Shown piece by piece: positions 7,098 to 16,098 of a stretch of 27,631 bases of DNA. A program made the position numbers and the translations under genes. Origin of the DNA: JAGOJE01 sp964553715 (GTDB lineage Bacteria; Pseudomonadota; Alphaproteobacteria; Rickettsiales; Rickettsiaceae). The DNA lies in contig CAZKKY010000016.1 of NCBI GenBank assembly GCA_964553715.1, positions 1-27,631 on the forward strand. Direction: 5' to 3'. A model generated the notes under the pieces. It had not been told where the DNA came from. It did not search any database and worked only from the letters and a program-made list of their open reading frames with translations. Position 1 is the first letter of the stretch. Each line of letters begins with the position of its first letter.

Positions 7098-7807
7098 TAC
7101 CAATTCTCTATAATTTGTTTTAGTTCTAAGCTATTTAAAGATGCCTTGCCAAGAAGCAATCCATCTATTTGATTCACATTTTTTATAAGATCTATATTTT
7201 GTGAATTCACTGATCCACCATACAGCAATGTAACATGTTTTGCAATTATGTTTTCTATAAGAGAAAATACTTCTTTTAATTGCAATATTGTAGGAAGGTT
7301 ACCTGTGCCTATAGACCATATAGGCTCATAAGCTAAAATAAAAGAAGAACTAGTTGGTATAGATTCTTGCAATTGCTTTTCTATATACTGAAGGTGCATA
7401 TTGTTTTTGCGCACAGATTCTGGCTCTCCTACACATATTATGGGGGTAATATTATTATTTATGCAGTTTTCTGCTTTTATTTTTACTATTTCGTTTGTTT
7501 CATTATGGTATATTCTTCTATAAGAATGTCCAATTATTGAGTATTTTACTCCTAAATCATATATCATTTTAGCTGATATTTCGCCTGTAGCTTCGCCATA
7601 ATTATATCTGCTCTTTGTTACATCTTGTGATGCAAAGATAAGATCTTTAAAGTGACCTTGTAAATATGATAAATATATTGAAGGACATGCAATAATGGTC
7701 CTAGATTTAGATGGACTAATAATTGATTTACTAATATTTTTACAGCAATCTATTGCATCAGTTAAAGAAAAGTTCATCTTCCAATTAGCAACAACTAGTC
7801 TCTTCAT
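7097..7807 (-). CDS. tpiA: Triosephosphate isomerase
   Basis: TpiA interconverts dihydroxyacetone phosphate and glyceraldehyde 3-phosphate. At 236 residues it is a little short (about 250 is usual). Catalytic residues are visible: Lys10 in ANWKMN, His94 in IIGHS and Glu161 in AYEPIWSIGTG; the phosphate-binding YGGSVN is near residue 205. The oddity is the motif after the catalytic histidine: it reads GHSYRR where the family has GHSERR, so the near-invariant Glu is Tyr96 here. The enzyme may be slower or the change may be tolerated. It heads a run with secG and kdsA and is divergent from the PpiD-like gene at 7877. Confidence 0.94.
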   Translation of the reverse strand: MKRLVVANWKMNFSLTDAIDCCKNISKSIISPSKSRTIIACPSIYLSYLQGHFKDLIFASQDVTKSRYNYGEATGEISAKMIYDLGVKYSIIGHSYRRIYHNETNEIVKIKAENCINNNITPIICVGEPESVRKNNMHLQYIEKQLQESIPTSSSFILAYEPIWSIGTGNLPTILQLKEVFSLIENIIAKHVTLLYGGSVNSQNIDLIKNVNQIDGLLLGKASLNSLELKQIIENW

Positions 7808-7876
7808 AAAAAATCACTTGCAGAGAGTTTGATAGAGATATATTTTAAACCAATTATATAAAAAAGAACAAGAACA

Positions 7877-9439
7877 ATGTTAAATCAAATAAGAAAAACT
7901 GCTGATAACATAATTTTTAGAGTGATTTTAGGAATTATAGTAATAGCATTTTGTGTTTGGGGCATAAAAGACATAACAGGAAATAGTAAAAATTTTACTT
8001 TAGTTTCTTTTAAAAATGCAGAGCCTATAAAAAACGATGAATTTTTAATTGAACAGGCAAAAGAAGTAATGCAAATACAAAAAGCAAACAATACAGTTTT
8101 GTCAGAAGATCAGATTCGCGAATATGGCATAAGTAATATGATATTAAGCAATATGATCACCCAAAGATTGATGGATATTTTAATAGAAGAATATGATATG
8201 AATTTTAGCATAAATACCTTGTCTTCTATTATACGCAACATTGATGGATTTAAAAATAACGACGGAAAATTTGATATTGAATTTTTTAAATCTTACCTAG
8301 CAAGTTCTGGAATGACAGAAGATGAATATCTAGGTGATGTAAAAAAGAAATTAGCAAAGAATATATTATTTAGAGAATTTTCTCACAGTTATTATGTACC
8401 TAAAATCATAACAAATAATATAATAGATTTTTTATCAGAAGAAAGAGTTATAGATGTAGCATATATAGATCTAAATAGCACTAAATATGTTACACTTCAA
8501 GATCCTAAAGAAGAAGAGATAGAAGAATTTTATAAATCAAATAACCCTCTATTCGCTGTGCCAGAAAAGCGTAGTTTTTCTTATGTTATAATAGGAATAG
8601 ACAAAGTAAAGCATCTAGCAAAAGTTAGTGAGGATGAGGCAAAAGCATTTTTGCATGAAAATAAAGACGAAATAAAAAATGTAGCTCAAGCAAAAGAGAT
8701 ACTTATATTAAAAAAATCACAAGATTTGATGTCTGAACTAGTAAAAAATCTAGAAGATGAAATTTCAGCTGGAAGCTCAATAGATGAATTATCAACAAAA
8801 TTCGATCTAAATAAACAGCAAATTCAAGAAATCAGTGCATCTGAATTAATGAATAGATCTCAAGATAATATAGGATCTTTATCTTCAAATATTTTTTCTA
8901 TGGAAGATAGTGAGATATCTTATCCTTTAGAGCTTGAAGGACAGAACAAAATAGCAATTATTGCTATTGAAAAAATTATTCCAGAATCTATACCCGATTT
9001 AAAAAATATAAAATCCGATGTGATAAATGAATTAAAAAATAATCAGTATAGATCTATGAATTTGAAAATCATGGAAGATTTTGTATCAAAAACTCATTCT
9101 GAAAATTTTAAATCTACTAGCATTGAATATAATATTTCATTTAAAGGGGATATAAAAATAAAAAGGACAGAAATTGACGATAATGCTCCTTTCACAGAAG
9201 ATATGCTACAAGGCATTTTCAAAGCAAAAAAAGGGGATGTGCTAGGAATTTATCAAGATGAAAATAATTGTTATGCTGTAATGGTAAAATCTGTTCATAA
9301 AAATGCTAATACGAAAAATGATATTACAAAGAAATCTTTAGAGAATATCAAAAACAAAATTAAAGAAGGTGTAATAGAAGAGATAATACTACATTTAAGA
9401 AAGCAAGAGTCTCCTGATATTAAGCAACCTAATCAATAG
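7877..9439 (+). CDS. PpiD/SurA-like periplasmic folding factor
   Basis: The 520-residue protein has a short cytosolic start, one membrane anchor (about residues 12-30) and a long periplasmic part, the layout of PpiD, a membrane-bound parvulin-type chaperone that helps proteins leaving the Sec channel. Residues 35-190 resemble the SurA/PpiD N-terminal chaperone domain. The following region should be a PpiC prolyl isomerase domain but is weakly conserved: I cannot find the usual GG-lacking-then-GW and phenylalanine/histidine pattern of an active parvulin, so it may act only as a chaperone. It is shorter than the 623-residue Escherichia coli PpiD. The protein is rich in Lys, Asn and Ile, as expected from the base composition. 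It is divergent from the tpiA-secG-kdsA run, with 69 bases between. Confidence 0.75.
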   Translation: MLNQIRKTADNIIFRVILGIIVIAFCVWGIKDITGNSKNFTLVSFKNAEPIKNDEFLIEQAKEVMQIQKANNTVLSEDQIREYGISNMILSNMITQRLMDILIEEYDMNFSINTLSSIIRNIDGFKNNDGKFDIEFFKSYLASSGMTEDEYLGDVKKKLAKNILFREFSHSYYVPKIITNNIIDFLSEERVIDVAYIDLNSTKYVTLQDPKEEEIEEFYKSNNPLFAVPEKRSFSYVIIGIDKVKHLAKVSEDEAKAFLHENKDEIKNVAQAKEILILKKSQDLMSELVKNLEDEISAGSSIDELSTKFDLNKQQIQEISASELMNRSQDNIGSLSSNIFSMEDSEISYPLELEGQNKIAIIAIEKIIPESIPDLKNIKSDVINELKNNQYRSMNLKIMEDFVSKTHSENFKSTSIEYNISFKGDIKIKRTEIDDNAPFTEDMLQGIFKAKKGDVLGIYQDENNCYAVMVKSVHKNANTKNDITKKSLENIKNKIKEGVIEEIILHLRKQESPDIKQPNQ

Positions 9440-9642
9440 TAACTTATTGAGTTTAATCTTGCAGATTTTTAAGAATCCTTAAATGACTAACCTTGCACCT
9501 TTCATATCTATTACCACTGATCGTCTAAATAGTTAGATACTGAGTAATATAGAATTGTCTATCTAATGTTCTAAAAATAACACTGTCTTTTTTTTAAATA
9601 GTGATTATTATCTCCTATACTTTAATATATTTACGAGTAAGC

Positions 9643-11187
9643 ATGAATCCTAACAGCATACGTGTGCAAGAAAAATTAGAGAAGAAACGCCAAGAAGCAA
9701 GACTTGGTGGTGGTTTTGAAAGAATAAAACAGCAACATGCGAAGGGGAAGCTTACAGCTAGAGAAAGGGTTGAAATTTTACTTGATCCAGATTCTTTTGA
9801 AGAAACGGGAATGTTTGTAGAACATCGTTGTTCTAACTTTGGAATGAATGAAAAAAAATTCCCTGGAGATGGCGTTATCACTGGTCATGGCACAATAAAT
9901 GGTAGATTAGTGTTCGTATATAGCCAGGACTTTACTGTTCTTGGTGGCTCTCTTGGTGAACATCATGCAAAAAAAATATGTCAATTAATAGACATGGCAA
10001 TGAACGCTGGCGCTCCTATAATAGGCATTAATGATTCTGGCGGAGCTAGAATACAAGAAGGTGTTGACTCTCTTGGAGGATATGGAGAAATTTTTCAGCG
10101 TAATGTTCTTGCTTCCGGTGTTATTCCACAAATATCTTTGATAATGGGCCCTTGCGCTGGTGGAGCTGTATATTCCCCTGCCCTTACAGACTTCATATTC
10201 ATGGTTAAAGATAGTTCTTACATGTTTGTTACTGGTCCTGATGTTGTAAAGACAGTCACTGGGGAATCTGTAACTCAGGAAAAATTAGGTGGCGCTAAAG
10301 TACATAGTACTAAAAGCGGAGTTGTAGATCTTGCTTTTAAAAATGATGTAGAAGCTCTACTTCAAATGAGGGAATTTCTTAATTTCCTTCCTCTTTCTAA
10401 TAGGCATGACACCCCTAAAAGACAAACTCAGGATCCTGCTGATAGAATAAATATGTCGTTAAACACCCTTGTTCCTATCAATCCAAACAAACCATATGAT
10501 ATGAAGGAACTTATCGAATCAATAGTAGACGAAGGTTATTTCTTTGAATTACAAAAAGAATATGCCAAAAATATTATTATAGGTTTTGGATATATGGAAG
10601 GTATGTCTGTTGGTATAGTTGCCAATCAACCTATGCATCTTGCCGGATGCCTTGATATTAACGCATCAAGAAAAGCTGCTAGATTTATAAGATTTTGTGA
10701 TGCATTTAATATTCCTATCGTTACTCTTGTTGATGTACCAGGGTTTTTACCAGGTGTAGACCAAGAATATAACGGGATAATAAAACACGGAGCAAAACTT
10801 TTGTATGCTTACGCTGAAGCGACAGTTCCTAAAATAACTGTAATTACTAGGAAAGCATACGGCGGTGCTTATATAGTGATGAACTCTAAACATCTAAGAG
10901 GCGATGTGAATTATGCATGGGCTAATGCAGAAATAGCTGTAATGGGTGCTGAAGGAGCTGTGTCAATATTGTTTAAAGAAGAATCCAAAAATGCTGATTT
11001 AAAGCAGGAAAAAATAATTGAATATAAAAACACAGTTACTTCTCCCTTTGTTGCTGCATCTAGAGGTTATTTAGATGATATAATAAGGCCTCAGAACACT
11101 AGGTGGCGTATCTGTAAAGCTTTAAATTTTTTACGTCATAAGAAAGTCCAAACTCCTTGGAAAAAACATGATAATTTGCCTTTGTAG
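9643..11187 (+). CDS. pccB: Propionyl-CoA carboxylase beta chain
   Basis: PccB is the carboxyltransferase subunit that moves CO2 from biotin to propionyl-CoA, giving methylmalonyl-CoA. The protein of 514 residues is a two-lobed carboxyltransferase: the N lobe has GARIQEGVDSLGGYGEIF and MGPCAGGAVYSPALTDF, the C lobe has VDVPGFLPGVDQE and RKAYGGAYIVMNSKH, all characteristic of the PccB group. I chose the ATG at 9643 because the family begins with a short lead before EKLEKKRQEARLGGG; the frame is open from a GTG at 9601, but that adds an unlikely hydrophobic leader. pccA follows after 9 bases. Acetyl-CoA carboxylase and methylcrotonyl-CoA carboxylase beta chains are less similar in the signature stretches. 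Confidence 0.95.
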   Translation: MNPNSIRVQEKLEKKRQEARLGGGFERIKQQHAKGKLTARERVEILLDPDSFEETGMFVEHRCSNFGMNEKKFPGDGVITGHGTINGRLVFVYSQDFTVLGGSLGEHHAKKICQLIDMAMNAGAPIIGINDSGGARIQEGVDSLGGYGEIFQRNVLASGVIPQISLIMGPCAGGAVYSPALTDFIFMVKDSSYMFVTGPDVVKTVTGESVTQEKLGGAKVHSTKSGVVDLAFKNDVEALLQMREFLNFLPLSNRHDTPKRQTQDPADRINMSLNTLVPINPNKPYDMKELIESIVDEGYFFELQKEYAKNIIIGFGYMEGMSVGIVANQPMHLAGCLDINASRKAARFIRFCDAFNIPIVTLVDVPGFLPGVDQEYNGIIKHGAKLLYAYAEATVPKITVITRKAYGGAYIVMNSKHLRGDVNYAWANAEIAVMGAEGAVSILFKEESKNADLKQEKIIEYKNTVTSPFVAASRGYLDDIIRPQNTRWRICKALNFLRHKKVQTPWKKHDNLPL

Positions 11188-11196
11188 GAGATATTT

Positions 11197-13194
11197 ATGA
11201 CAAAACCCTTATTTGAAAAAGTATTAGTTGCAAACCGAGGAGAAATAGCACTGCGCATTATGCGTACTTTGCGTAAAATGGGCATAAAATCTGTTGCAGT
11301 ATATTCTGAAGCAGATACTAACTCCTTGCATGTACAATATGCTGATGAAGCATATTTTATAGGAAATTCACCTGCTTCTGAAAGTTATCTATCTACTGAT
11401 CATATAATATCTGCAATAAGAGCTACTGGTTCTAACGCGGTTCACCCAGGATATGGTTTTTTATCAGAAAATCCTAGCTTCGCACTTGCCCTAAAAAAAG
11501 AAGGATGCATTTTAATTGGACCTAGTCCTGAGGCTATAGGCCTTATGGGAGATAAAATAGAAGCTAAAAAAATAGCCATTGAAGCTGGCGTAAGTACAGT
11601 ACCTGGATATATGGGAATTATTAAAGACTCCGCTCAGGCAATATCTATTGCAGAAGAAATAGGATTTCCTGTGATAGTTAAAGCTGCGGCTGGTGGTGGT
11701 GGTAGAGGAATGAGAGTCGTATATAATGCAGACGATATGCGAAATGCTTTTGAATCTGCAAGCCGTGAAGCTGCTAGCCATTTTAGCGACGGCAGAGTGT
11801 TTATTGAAAAATTTATTCAAAAACCTCGCCATATTGAAATACAGCTATTATCTGACCAATTCGGAAATGCTATATGTTTAGGTGAACGAGAATGTTCTAT
11901 TCAAAGACGCCATCAAAAAGTTATAGAAGAAGCCCCTAGCCCATTTATTGATGAAGCTACAAGAAATCTGATGTATAAGCAAGTTGTATCGCTTGCAAAA
12001 AAGGTACAATATTATTCGGCTGGTACTGTTGAATTTATAGTAGATGAGAAAAAGAATTTTTATTTCTTAGAAATGAATACCAGACTGCAAGTAGAGCATC
12101 CTGTTACCGAGCTTATTACAGGCATTGACCTGGTTGAAGAAATGGTTAAAATAGCTGCCATGCAACCTCTTAGCTTAAGGCAAGAAGACATCAAACTTAA
12201 CGGATGGGCTATAGAATGTAGAATTCAAGCTGAGGATCCTTTACGAGGATTTTTACCATCTAGCGGTAGAGTAACTGAATATACAGAGCCCCCAAAAAAT
12301 TCTAATGTACGTGTTGATAGTGGTGTAGCTGCTGGCGCTGAAGTTAGCATGTTTTATGATTCCATGATTGCAAAACTCTGTACAGTACATGAAACAAGAA
12401 ACAAAGCTATTGAGGAAATGAAAAATGCGTTAGGTACTTTTGTGATAAGGGGTATTGCTCATAATATAAGTTTCCTAGAAGCTGTAATTACAAATCAAAG
12501 ATTCATAGATGGAGATATTAACACTGCATTTATATCTGATGAATATCCTGATGGTTTTAGTGGCTCTAACCTAACTTTAGAAATGACTGAAGTGTTCTTA
12601 GCAAGCGCTATTCATATTTTTCTATCAGAACAAAAACGCTCTAGTGATGTTAGAGACCAGATAGTAGATCAAAGAAGTAAAATAGGAACCAGATGGGTTG
12701 TTAATATTGACAATCAAATATTTCCTGTAGTGATAAAATTTGTTCAAGATGGACATAATATTCGCTACACAAATGGTAGAATAAACATAAGGACTAATTG
12801 GAGTTTAGGAAGCCCTTTATTCGTAGCATTAGTAAATAACAGGAAAATTCACGTAAAAATAGATAGAATAGACACTGGGTATTTATTAACACATGCCGGT
12901 ATTGCTGTAAAAGTTTTTGTACGTTCACCTAGAATTTCTGAACTTGAATCTATCATGATCTCTTCTGACCAAGGGGACTCTAGTAAAGAAGTTGTAGCGC
13001 CACTTACAGGCCAGATTATTTCTGTAAGAGTCAAAGATGGAGATAGTGTAGAAATAGGAACAGAACTTGCTGTTTTAACTGCTATGAAAATGGAAAATAT
13101 TATCATTTCAGAAGTAGCAGGAACAATTTCTAAAGTATTTGTAAAAGAAGGTGATCATATTACATCTGGGGAAATCATTGTAGAGATAGAGTAA
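11197..13194 (+). CDS. pccA: Propionyl-CoA carboxylase alpha chain (biotin carboxylase and carrier)
   Basis: PccA carboxylates its own biotin with bicarbonate and ATP and hands the CO2 to PccB. The 665-residue chain shows the N-terminal biotin carboxylase domain (LVANRGEIALRIMRTL), an ATP-grasp with the glycine-rich AAAGGGGRGMRV near residue 165, ERECSIQRRHQKVIEEAPS and the EMNTRLQVEHPVTE signature near 290-305. A linking BT-type domain follows, and the C terminus is the biotin carrier with AMKM, so Lys631 should be biotinylated. The end, VKEGDHITSGEIIVEIE, is typical. A GGAG site precedes the ATG. It forms a two-gene unit with pccB and would feed propionyl-CoA toward succinyl-CoA, given a mutase elsewhere. 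Confidence 0.96.
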   Translation: MTKPLFEKVLVANRGEIALRIMRTLRKMGIKSVAVYSEADTNSLHVQYADEAYFIGNSPASESYLSTDHIISAIRATGSNAVHPGYGFLSENPSFALALKKEGCILIGPSPEAIGLMGDKIEAKKIAIEAGVSTVPGYMGIIKDSAQAISIAEEIGFPVIVKAAAGGGGRGMRVVYNADDMRNAFESASREAASHFSDGRVFIEKFIQKPRHIEIQLLSDQFGNAICLGERECSIQRRHQKVIEEAPSPFIDEATRNLMYKQVVSLAKKVQYYSAGTVEFIVDEKKNFYFLEMNTRLQVEHPVTELITGIDLVEEMVKIAAMQPLSLRQEDIKLNGWAIECRIQAEDPLRGFLPSSGRVTEYTEPPKNSNVRVDSGVAAGAEVSMFYDSMIAKLCTVHETRNKAIEEMKNALGTFVIRGIAHNISFLEAVITNQRFIDGDINTAFISDEYPDGFSGSNLTLEMTEVFLASAIHIFLSEQKRSSDVRDQIVDQRSKIGTRWVVNIDNQIFPVVIKFVQDGHNIRYTNGRINIRTNWSLGSPLFVALVNNRKIHVKIDRIDTGYLLTHAGIAVKVFVRSPRISELESIMISSDQGDSSKEVVAPLTGQIISVRVKDGDSVEIGTELAVLTAMKMENIIISEVAGTISKVFVKEGDHITSGEIIVEIE

Positions 13195-13214
13195 TATTAA
13201 TATATAGTGATTCT

Positions 13215-13272
13215 TATAGATTATATTATTTTATAAAATGTCTGTATAAATATTGAAACTGTGTAATCTATA
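13215..13272. terminator. Possible pcc terminator region, long inverted repeat
   Basis: TATAGATTA (13215-13223) is the exact complement in reverse of TAATCTATA (13264-13272), and the 40 bases between include the 12-base palindrome ATTTTATAAAAT. The location, just after pccA, fits transcript 3'-end processing or termination, but the stem is AT-only apart from one pair and has no clear T-tract. Confidence 0.25.
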
Positions 13273-13305
13273 GTTATTTTACAAGAACTTCATGGTTATT
13301 ATTGG

Positions 13306-13334
13306 TTGACATTAAAATCAAAAAAAATTATAAA
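13306..13334 (+). promoter_or_regulatory. Strong sigma70-type promoter
   Basis: A perfect TTGACA (13306-13311) is followed after exactly 17 bases by TATAAA (13329-13334). The start point would be near 13341, giving a leader of about 22 bases to the ATG at 13364. This is one of the two best promoters in the window and it drives the unknown membrane-anchored protein. Confidence 0.65.
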
Positions 13335-13363
13335 GAAATAAACAATATAATGTGTGGGTTAGA

Positions 13364-14908
13364 ATGACTAAATATTATTTAAATAACTTCTTTAAAACAA
13401 GCGTTGTAGCTTCAATATTTGCTGGATTAGGCTTCTCTTATCCTTATTATAAATATGTAACACAGTCTAAATTTGAAATTGCATCCAGTAAATTATCTTT
13501 CAATGGTTATGTAAAAAATAATAAGACTGTAAGTGCTACAGAACATCAGGAAGCTTTATTAAAACAACTTCAGATAGCTGGCTATTTAAAACCCGAATAT
13601 ATATGGAATGCTATAAAAGGCTTAAAGATAGAAAATCCTGAACAAAATTTTAAAGCCATATATAGCGCTATAAAACAATCTAATGGTGATCAAAATAGCC
13701 CTAGTAAATTCAAATCTAATATACTTATAAAAACTTTTGCTGAAGGTAGTAATTTATCAAATGACGATGTAAAAGATTTTATTTTATATCTTTCCCAAAA
13801 TGCTTTTGGACGCAACACAGGGCAAGAACGTAACGAGCTATCTAGTAAGGACTGGATGCATGATTATGCAAAAGAATATTTCGAGAATGCCAAAATACTT
13901 GGTTTGATAGATAGAGGAACACCAGAACGTAATGATTATGATGAAGTATGGATTGCAGGCGCTTCACGCGTTGGAGTACTTGCGCGTATTATAGACTATT
14001 ATAATACAGAGTCAAAATATGGTATTCAGGTAAAAAGACCTATAAAAATTCTAGCAGGTGAGAGAGAATTATGGTCTAATATTGATGGTATTAATCCTAA
14101 GACATTAGAGCAATTAATAAAATCTTATAAGGAAAAGATAGATATAGATGACCTAAATATTTTAGTTACTACTGGTCCTGACCAAGATGCTATTAATGAA
14201 GGTAAGCAATATTTGATAAATCTTGCAAGTTGGGCAAATATTAGATTAAATCAATCATCTCCTTTAATTTCTTACGAAACAAATTCTGATATCCCTAATG
14301 GAAGATTTCCTGGTAGAATTTATGCTAATTATTCTAAAGAAGAAAAAGCTAAATTAACAGAAACCTTGATGTCTCAGCACTTACTTTATAGTTATTTTCC
14401 GAAAGATTTTAATAATATTAATATAATAGACACATTATCAGATGAGAATAATAACAGACCCACTACATCTACTACAGCAACAGATGCTGCAGAATCATTC
14501 ATTGCGAATGTAGTTAAAAAAAATCCAGACCAAAAAGAATTCCATATTTTGTTTCAAACTAATAATCCATATATTGAACGTCAGACTATTGCAACACAAA
14601 CAGCTGTTAATAAATCATTAAATTCACATAAATTAAATGATATAACTATCAAAGTTGATGGCATAGGGTTTAAATGTAAGCAAGATGTACCTACAGTGCA
14701 TTCAGAATTTGCAGCTTTAATTACTGAACAATGGAAATTAAGTACACAAAATATTGAAACAAAGCGTGATATTAAAAATTTATTATATCAGACTCGAGAT
14801 TATTATGAATCTGAAAATGATTTCCCAGATCTAGAATATATAGACTATTTTACTGCGAATTATTTATTAGGTGAATTATATCAATTATTTGATAATGTTA
14901 TCCCATAA
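13364..14908 (+). CDS. Membrane-anchored protein of unknown function, YdcF/DUF218-like trace
   Basis: I do not recognise this 514-residue protein. An uncharged stretch at about residues 11-27 looks like an N-terminal anchor or uncleaved signal, so the body is probably periplasmic. Residues 30-190 are mostly helical and polar. The C-terminal half has a Rossmann-like rhythm: DEVWIAGASRVGVLARI (193-209), PIKILAGEREL (226-236), LNILVTTGPDQDAINEG, then RPTTSTTATDAA (365-376) and HILFQTNNPYIERQT (394-408). This order, a glycine turn with arginine, a TGE/SG-like turn, a T-rich segment before an alanine helix, and an ILF-T..PY..RQ strand-turn, recalls the DUF218 (SanA/YdcF) fold. That is inference from pattern only. 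I prefer ATG 13364 to GTG 13352. It has its own strong promoter and is convergent with prfA. Confidence 0.7.
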   Translation: MTKYYLNNFFKTSVVASIFAGLGFSYPYYKYVTQSKFEIASSKLSFNGYVKNNKTVSATEHQEALLKQLQIAGYLKPEYIWNAIKGLKIENPEQNFKAIYSAIKQSNGDQNSPSKFKSNILIKTFAEGSNLSNDDVKDFILYLSQNAFGRNTGQERNELSSKDWMHDYAKEYFENAKILGLIDRGTPERNDYDEVWIAGASRVGVLARIIDYYNTESKYGIQVKRPIKILAGERELWSNIDGINPKTLEQLIKSYKEKIDIDDLNILVTTGPDQDAINEGKQYLINLASWANIRLNQSSPLISYETNSDIPNGRFPGRIYANYSKEEKAKLTETLMSQHLLYSYFPKDFNNINIIDTLSDENNNRPTTSTTATDAAESFIANVVKKNPDQKEFHILFQTNNPYIERQTIATQTAVNKSLNSHKLNDITIKVDGIGFKCKQDVPTVHSEFAALITEQWKLSTQNIETKRDIKNLLYQTRDYYESENDFPDLEYIDYFTANYLLGELYQLFDNVIP

Positions 14909-14943
14909 GTTCTAGTGTATCAGAAATAATACTGTTAATTTAT

Positions 14944-14983
14944 ACACAGCATTTAGTATGACTCATATACCAAAATGCTGTGT
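14944..14983. terminator. Hairpin between convergent genes
   Basis: ACACAGCATTT (14944-14954) pairs perfectly with AAATGCTGTGT (14973-14983), and GTAT (14956-14959) pairs with ATAC (14967-14970) closer to the loop. It lies between the ends of the unknown gene at 13364 and prfA. There is no strong T-tract on either side, so it may be a bidirectional 3'-end hairpin and not a classic intrinsic terminator. Confidence 0.55.
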
Positions 14984-15027
14984 TATGATAAGATAACCTA
15001 TCCTAATTTCTTATTATTATAAATTTT

Positions 15028-16098
15028 CTAATATACAGCTTCTGCTAGTTTTTTTGCTTCATCTTCTGAAATAAGTGCTTCTATGAAGTTGTCTAAATTA
15101 CCCATCATAACTTCTTCTATTTTGTAAAGAGTTAGGTTAATTCTGTGATCACTTACCCTACCTTGTGGAAAATTATATGTACGAATTCTTTCGCTTCTAT
15201 CACCTGAACCAACTTGTCCTTTACGGGCCGCTGACCTATCGTTTTCTAGTTTTTGACGCTCTGATTCATATATCCTTGAACGTAAAATTTTTAAAGCCTT
15301 AGCTTTATTTTTATGTTGAGATTTTTCGTCTTGCTGGGTAACTACTATTCCTGTTGGAATATGGGTAATGCGAACTGCAGAGTCTGTAGTGTTAACATGC
15401 TGACCACCAGCTCCTGAAGCTCTATAAGTATCAATCCTAATATCTTTTTCTTCAATTTTTACATCTACTTCCTCAGCTTCTGGAAGAACTGCTACAGTTG
15501 CAGCTGATGTATGAATACGCCCGCTAGATTCAGTATCTGGGACTCTTTGTACTCTATGTACCCCAGATTCAAATTTTAGCCTCATAAAAGCTCCGCTTCC
15601 TGTAATTAAAGCAGATGCTTCTTTATAACCACCTATTCCTGTATCTGATATAGATAGAATTTCGAATTTCCAACCTTTTAACTCTGAATATCTCTGATAC
15701 ATATTAAACAAAGAGGATGCAAATAAAGCAGCTTCTTCTCCACCTGTTCCCGCTCTAACCTCTATTATAGCATTTTTCATGTCTGCCTCATCTTTAGGTA
15801 AAAGAGCAATCTTGATTGCATGTTCATATTCTGGAATCTTGTCTGTTAAAATGCGAATTTCATCTTCTGCCATTTCAACAATTTCAGAATCTGATGATTT
15901 ATCAGAAGCTACTATTTTAAGATTCGCTATTTCACTTTTAATATCATTATAACTATGGATCTTTTTTGCTACTTCGTCTATTTCAGCAAATTCTTTAGAG
16001 ATTTTTACAAACTCTTCACCCATAATCCCAGTAGAAAGCTTATCCGACAATTCTCTATGCCTTACTAAAATTTTTTCTAAATTAGTTTCAAAACTCAT
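15028..16098 (-). CDS. prfA: Peptide chain release factor 1
   Basis: RF1 reads UAA and UAG in the ribosomal A site and triggers peptide release. The 356-residue protein has the GGQ hydrolysis motif at residues 231-233 (GAGGQHVNTTDSAV) and the codon-reading tripeptide PxT as PDT at 187-189, just before ESSGRIHTSAATVAVLPE, which separates RF1 from RF2. Length and the C-terminal RIRTYNFPQGRVSDHRINLT are standard. The start codon overlaps the ppdK stop by 4 bases (ATGA), so it is the last gene of the packed dnaA unit. The methylase gene prmC, often next to prfA, is not here. Confidence 0.97.
   Translation of the reverse strand: MSFETNLEKILVRHRELSDKLSTGIMGEEFVKISKEFAEIDEVAKKIHSYNDIKSEIANLKIVASDKSSDSEIVEMAEDEIRILTDKIPEYEHAIKIALLPKDEADMKNAIIEVRAGTGGEEAALFASSLFNMYQRYSELKGWKFEILSISDTGIGGYKEASALITGSGAFMRLKFESGVHRVQRVPDTESSGRIHTSAATVAVLPEAEEVDVKIEEKDIRIDTYRASGAGGQHVNTTDSAVRITHIPTGIVVTQQDEKSQHKNKAKALKILRSRIYESERQKLENDRSAARKGQVGSGDRSERIRTYNFPQGRVSDHRINLTLYKIEEVMMGNLDNFIEALISEDEAKKLAEAVY

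Noticed and set aside
11512..11832. 106-codon open frame antisense to pccA
   Set aside because: It lies wholly within the biotin carboxylase coding region and has low-complexity, Ser/Phe/Tyr-rich content expected of a reverse-frame shadow.
13352..13363. GTG start for the unknown membrane-anchored protein
   Set aside because: It adds only four residues, lacks a ribosome site, and the ATG at 13364 gives a more usual leader from the promoter at 13306-13334.
15528..15545. PDT as the RF1 codon-reading tripeptide in place of PAT or PVT
   Set aside because: The middle residue of PxT varies among bacterial RF1 proteins, and the rest of the factor is standard, so no change in stop-codon reading is implied.
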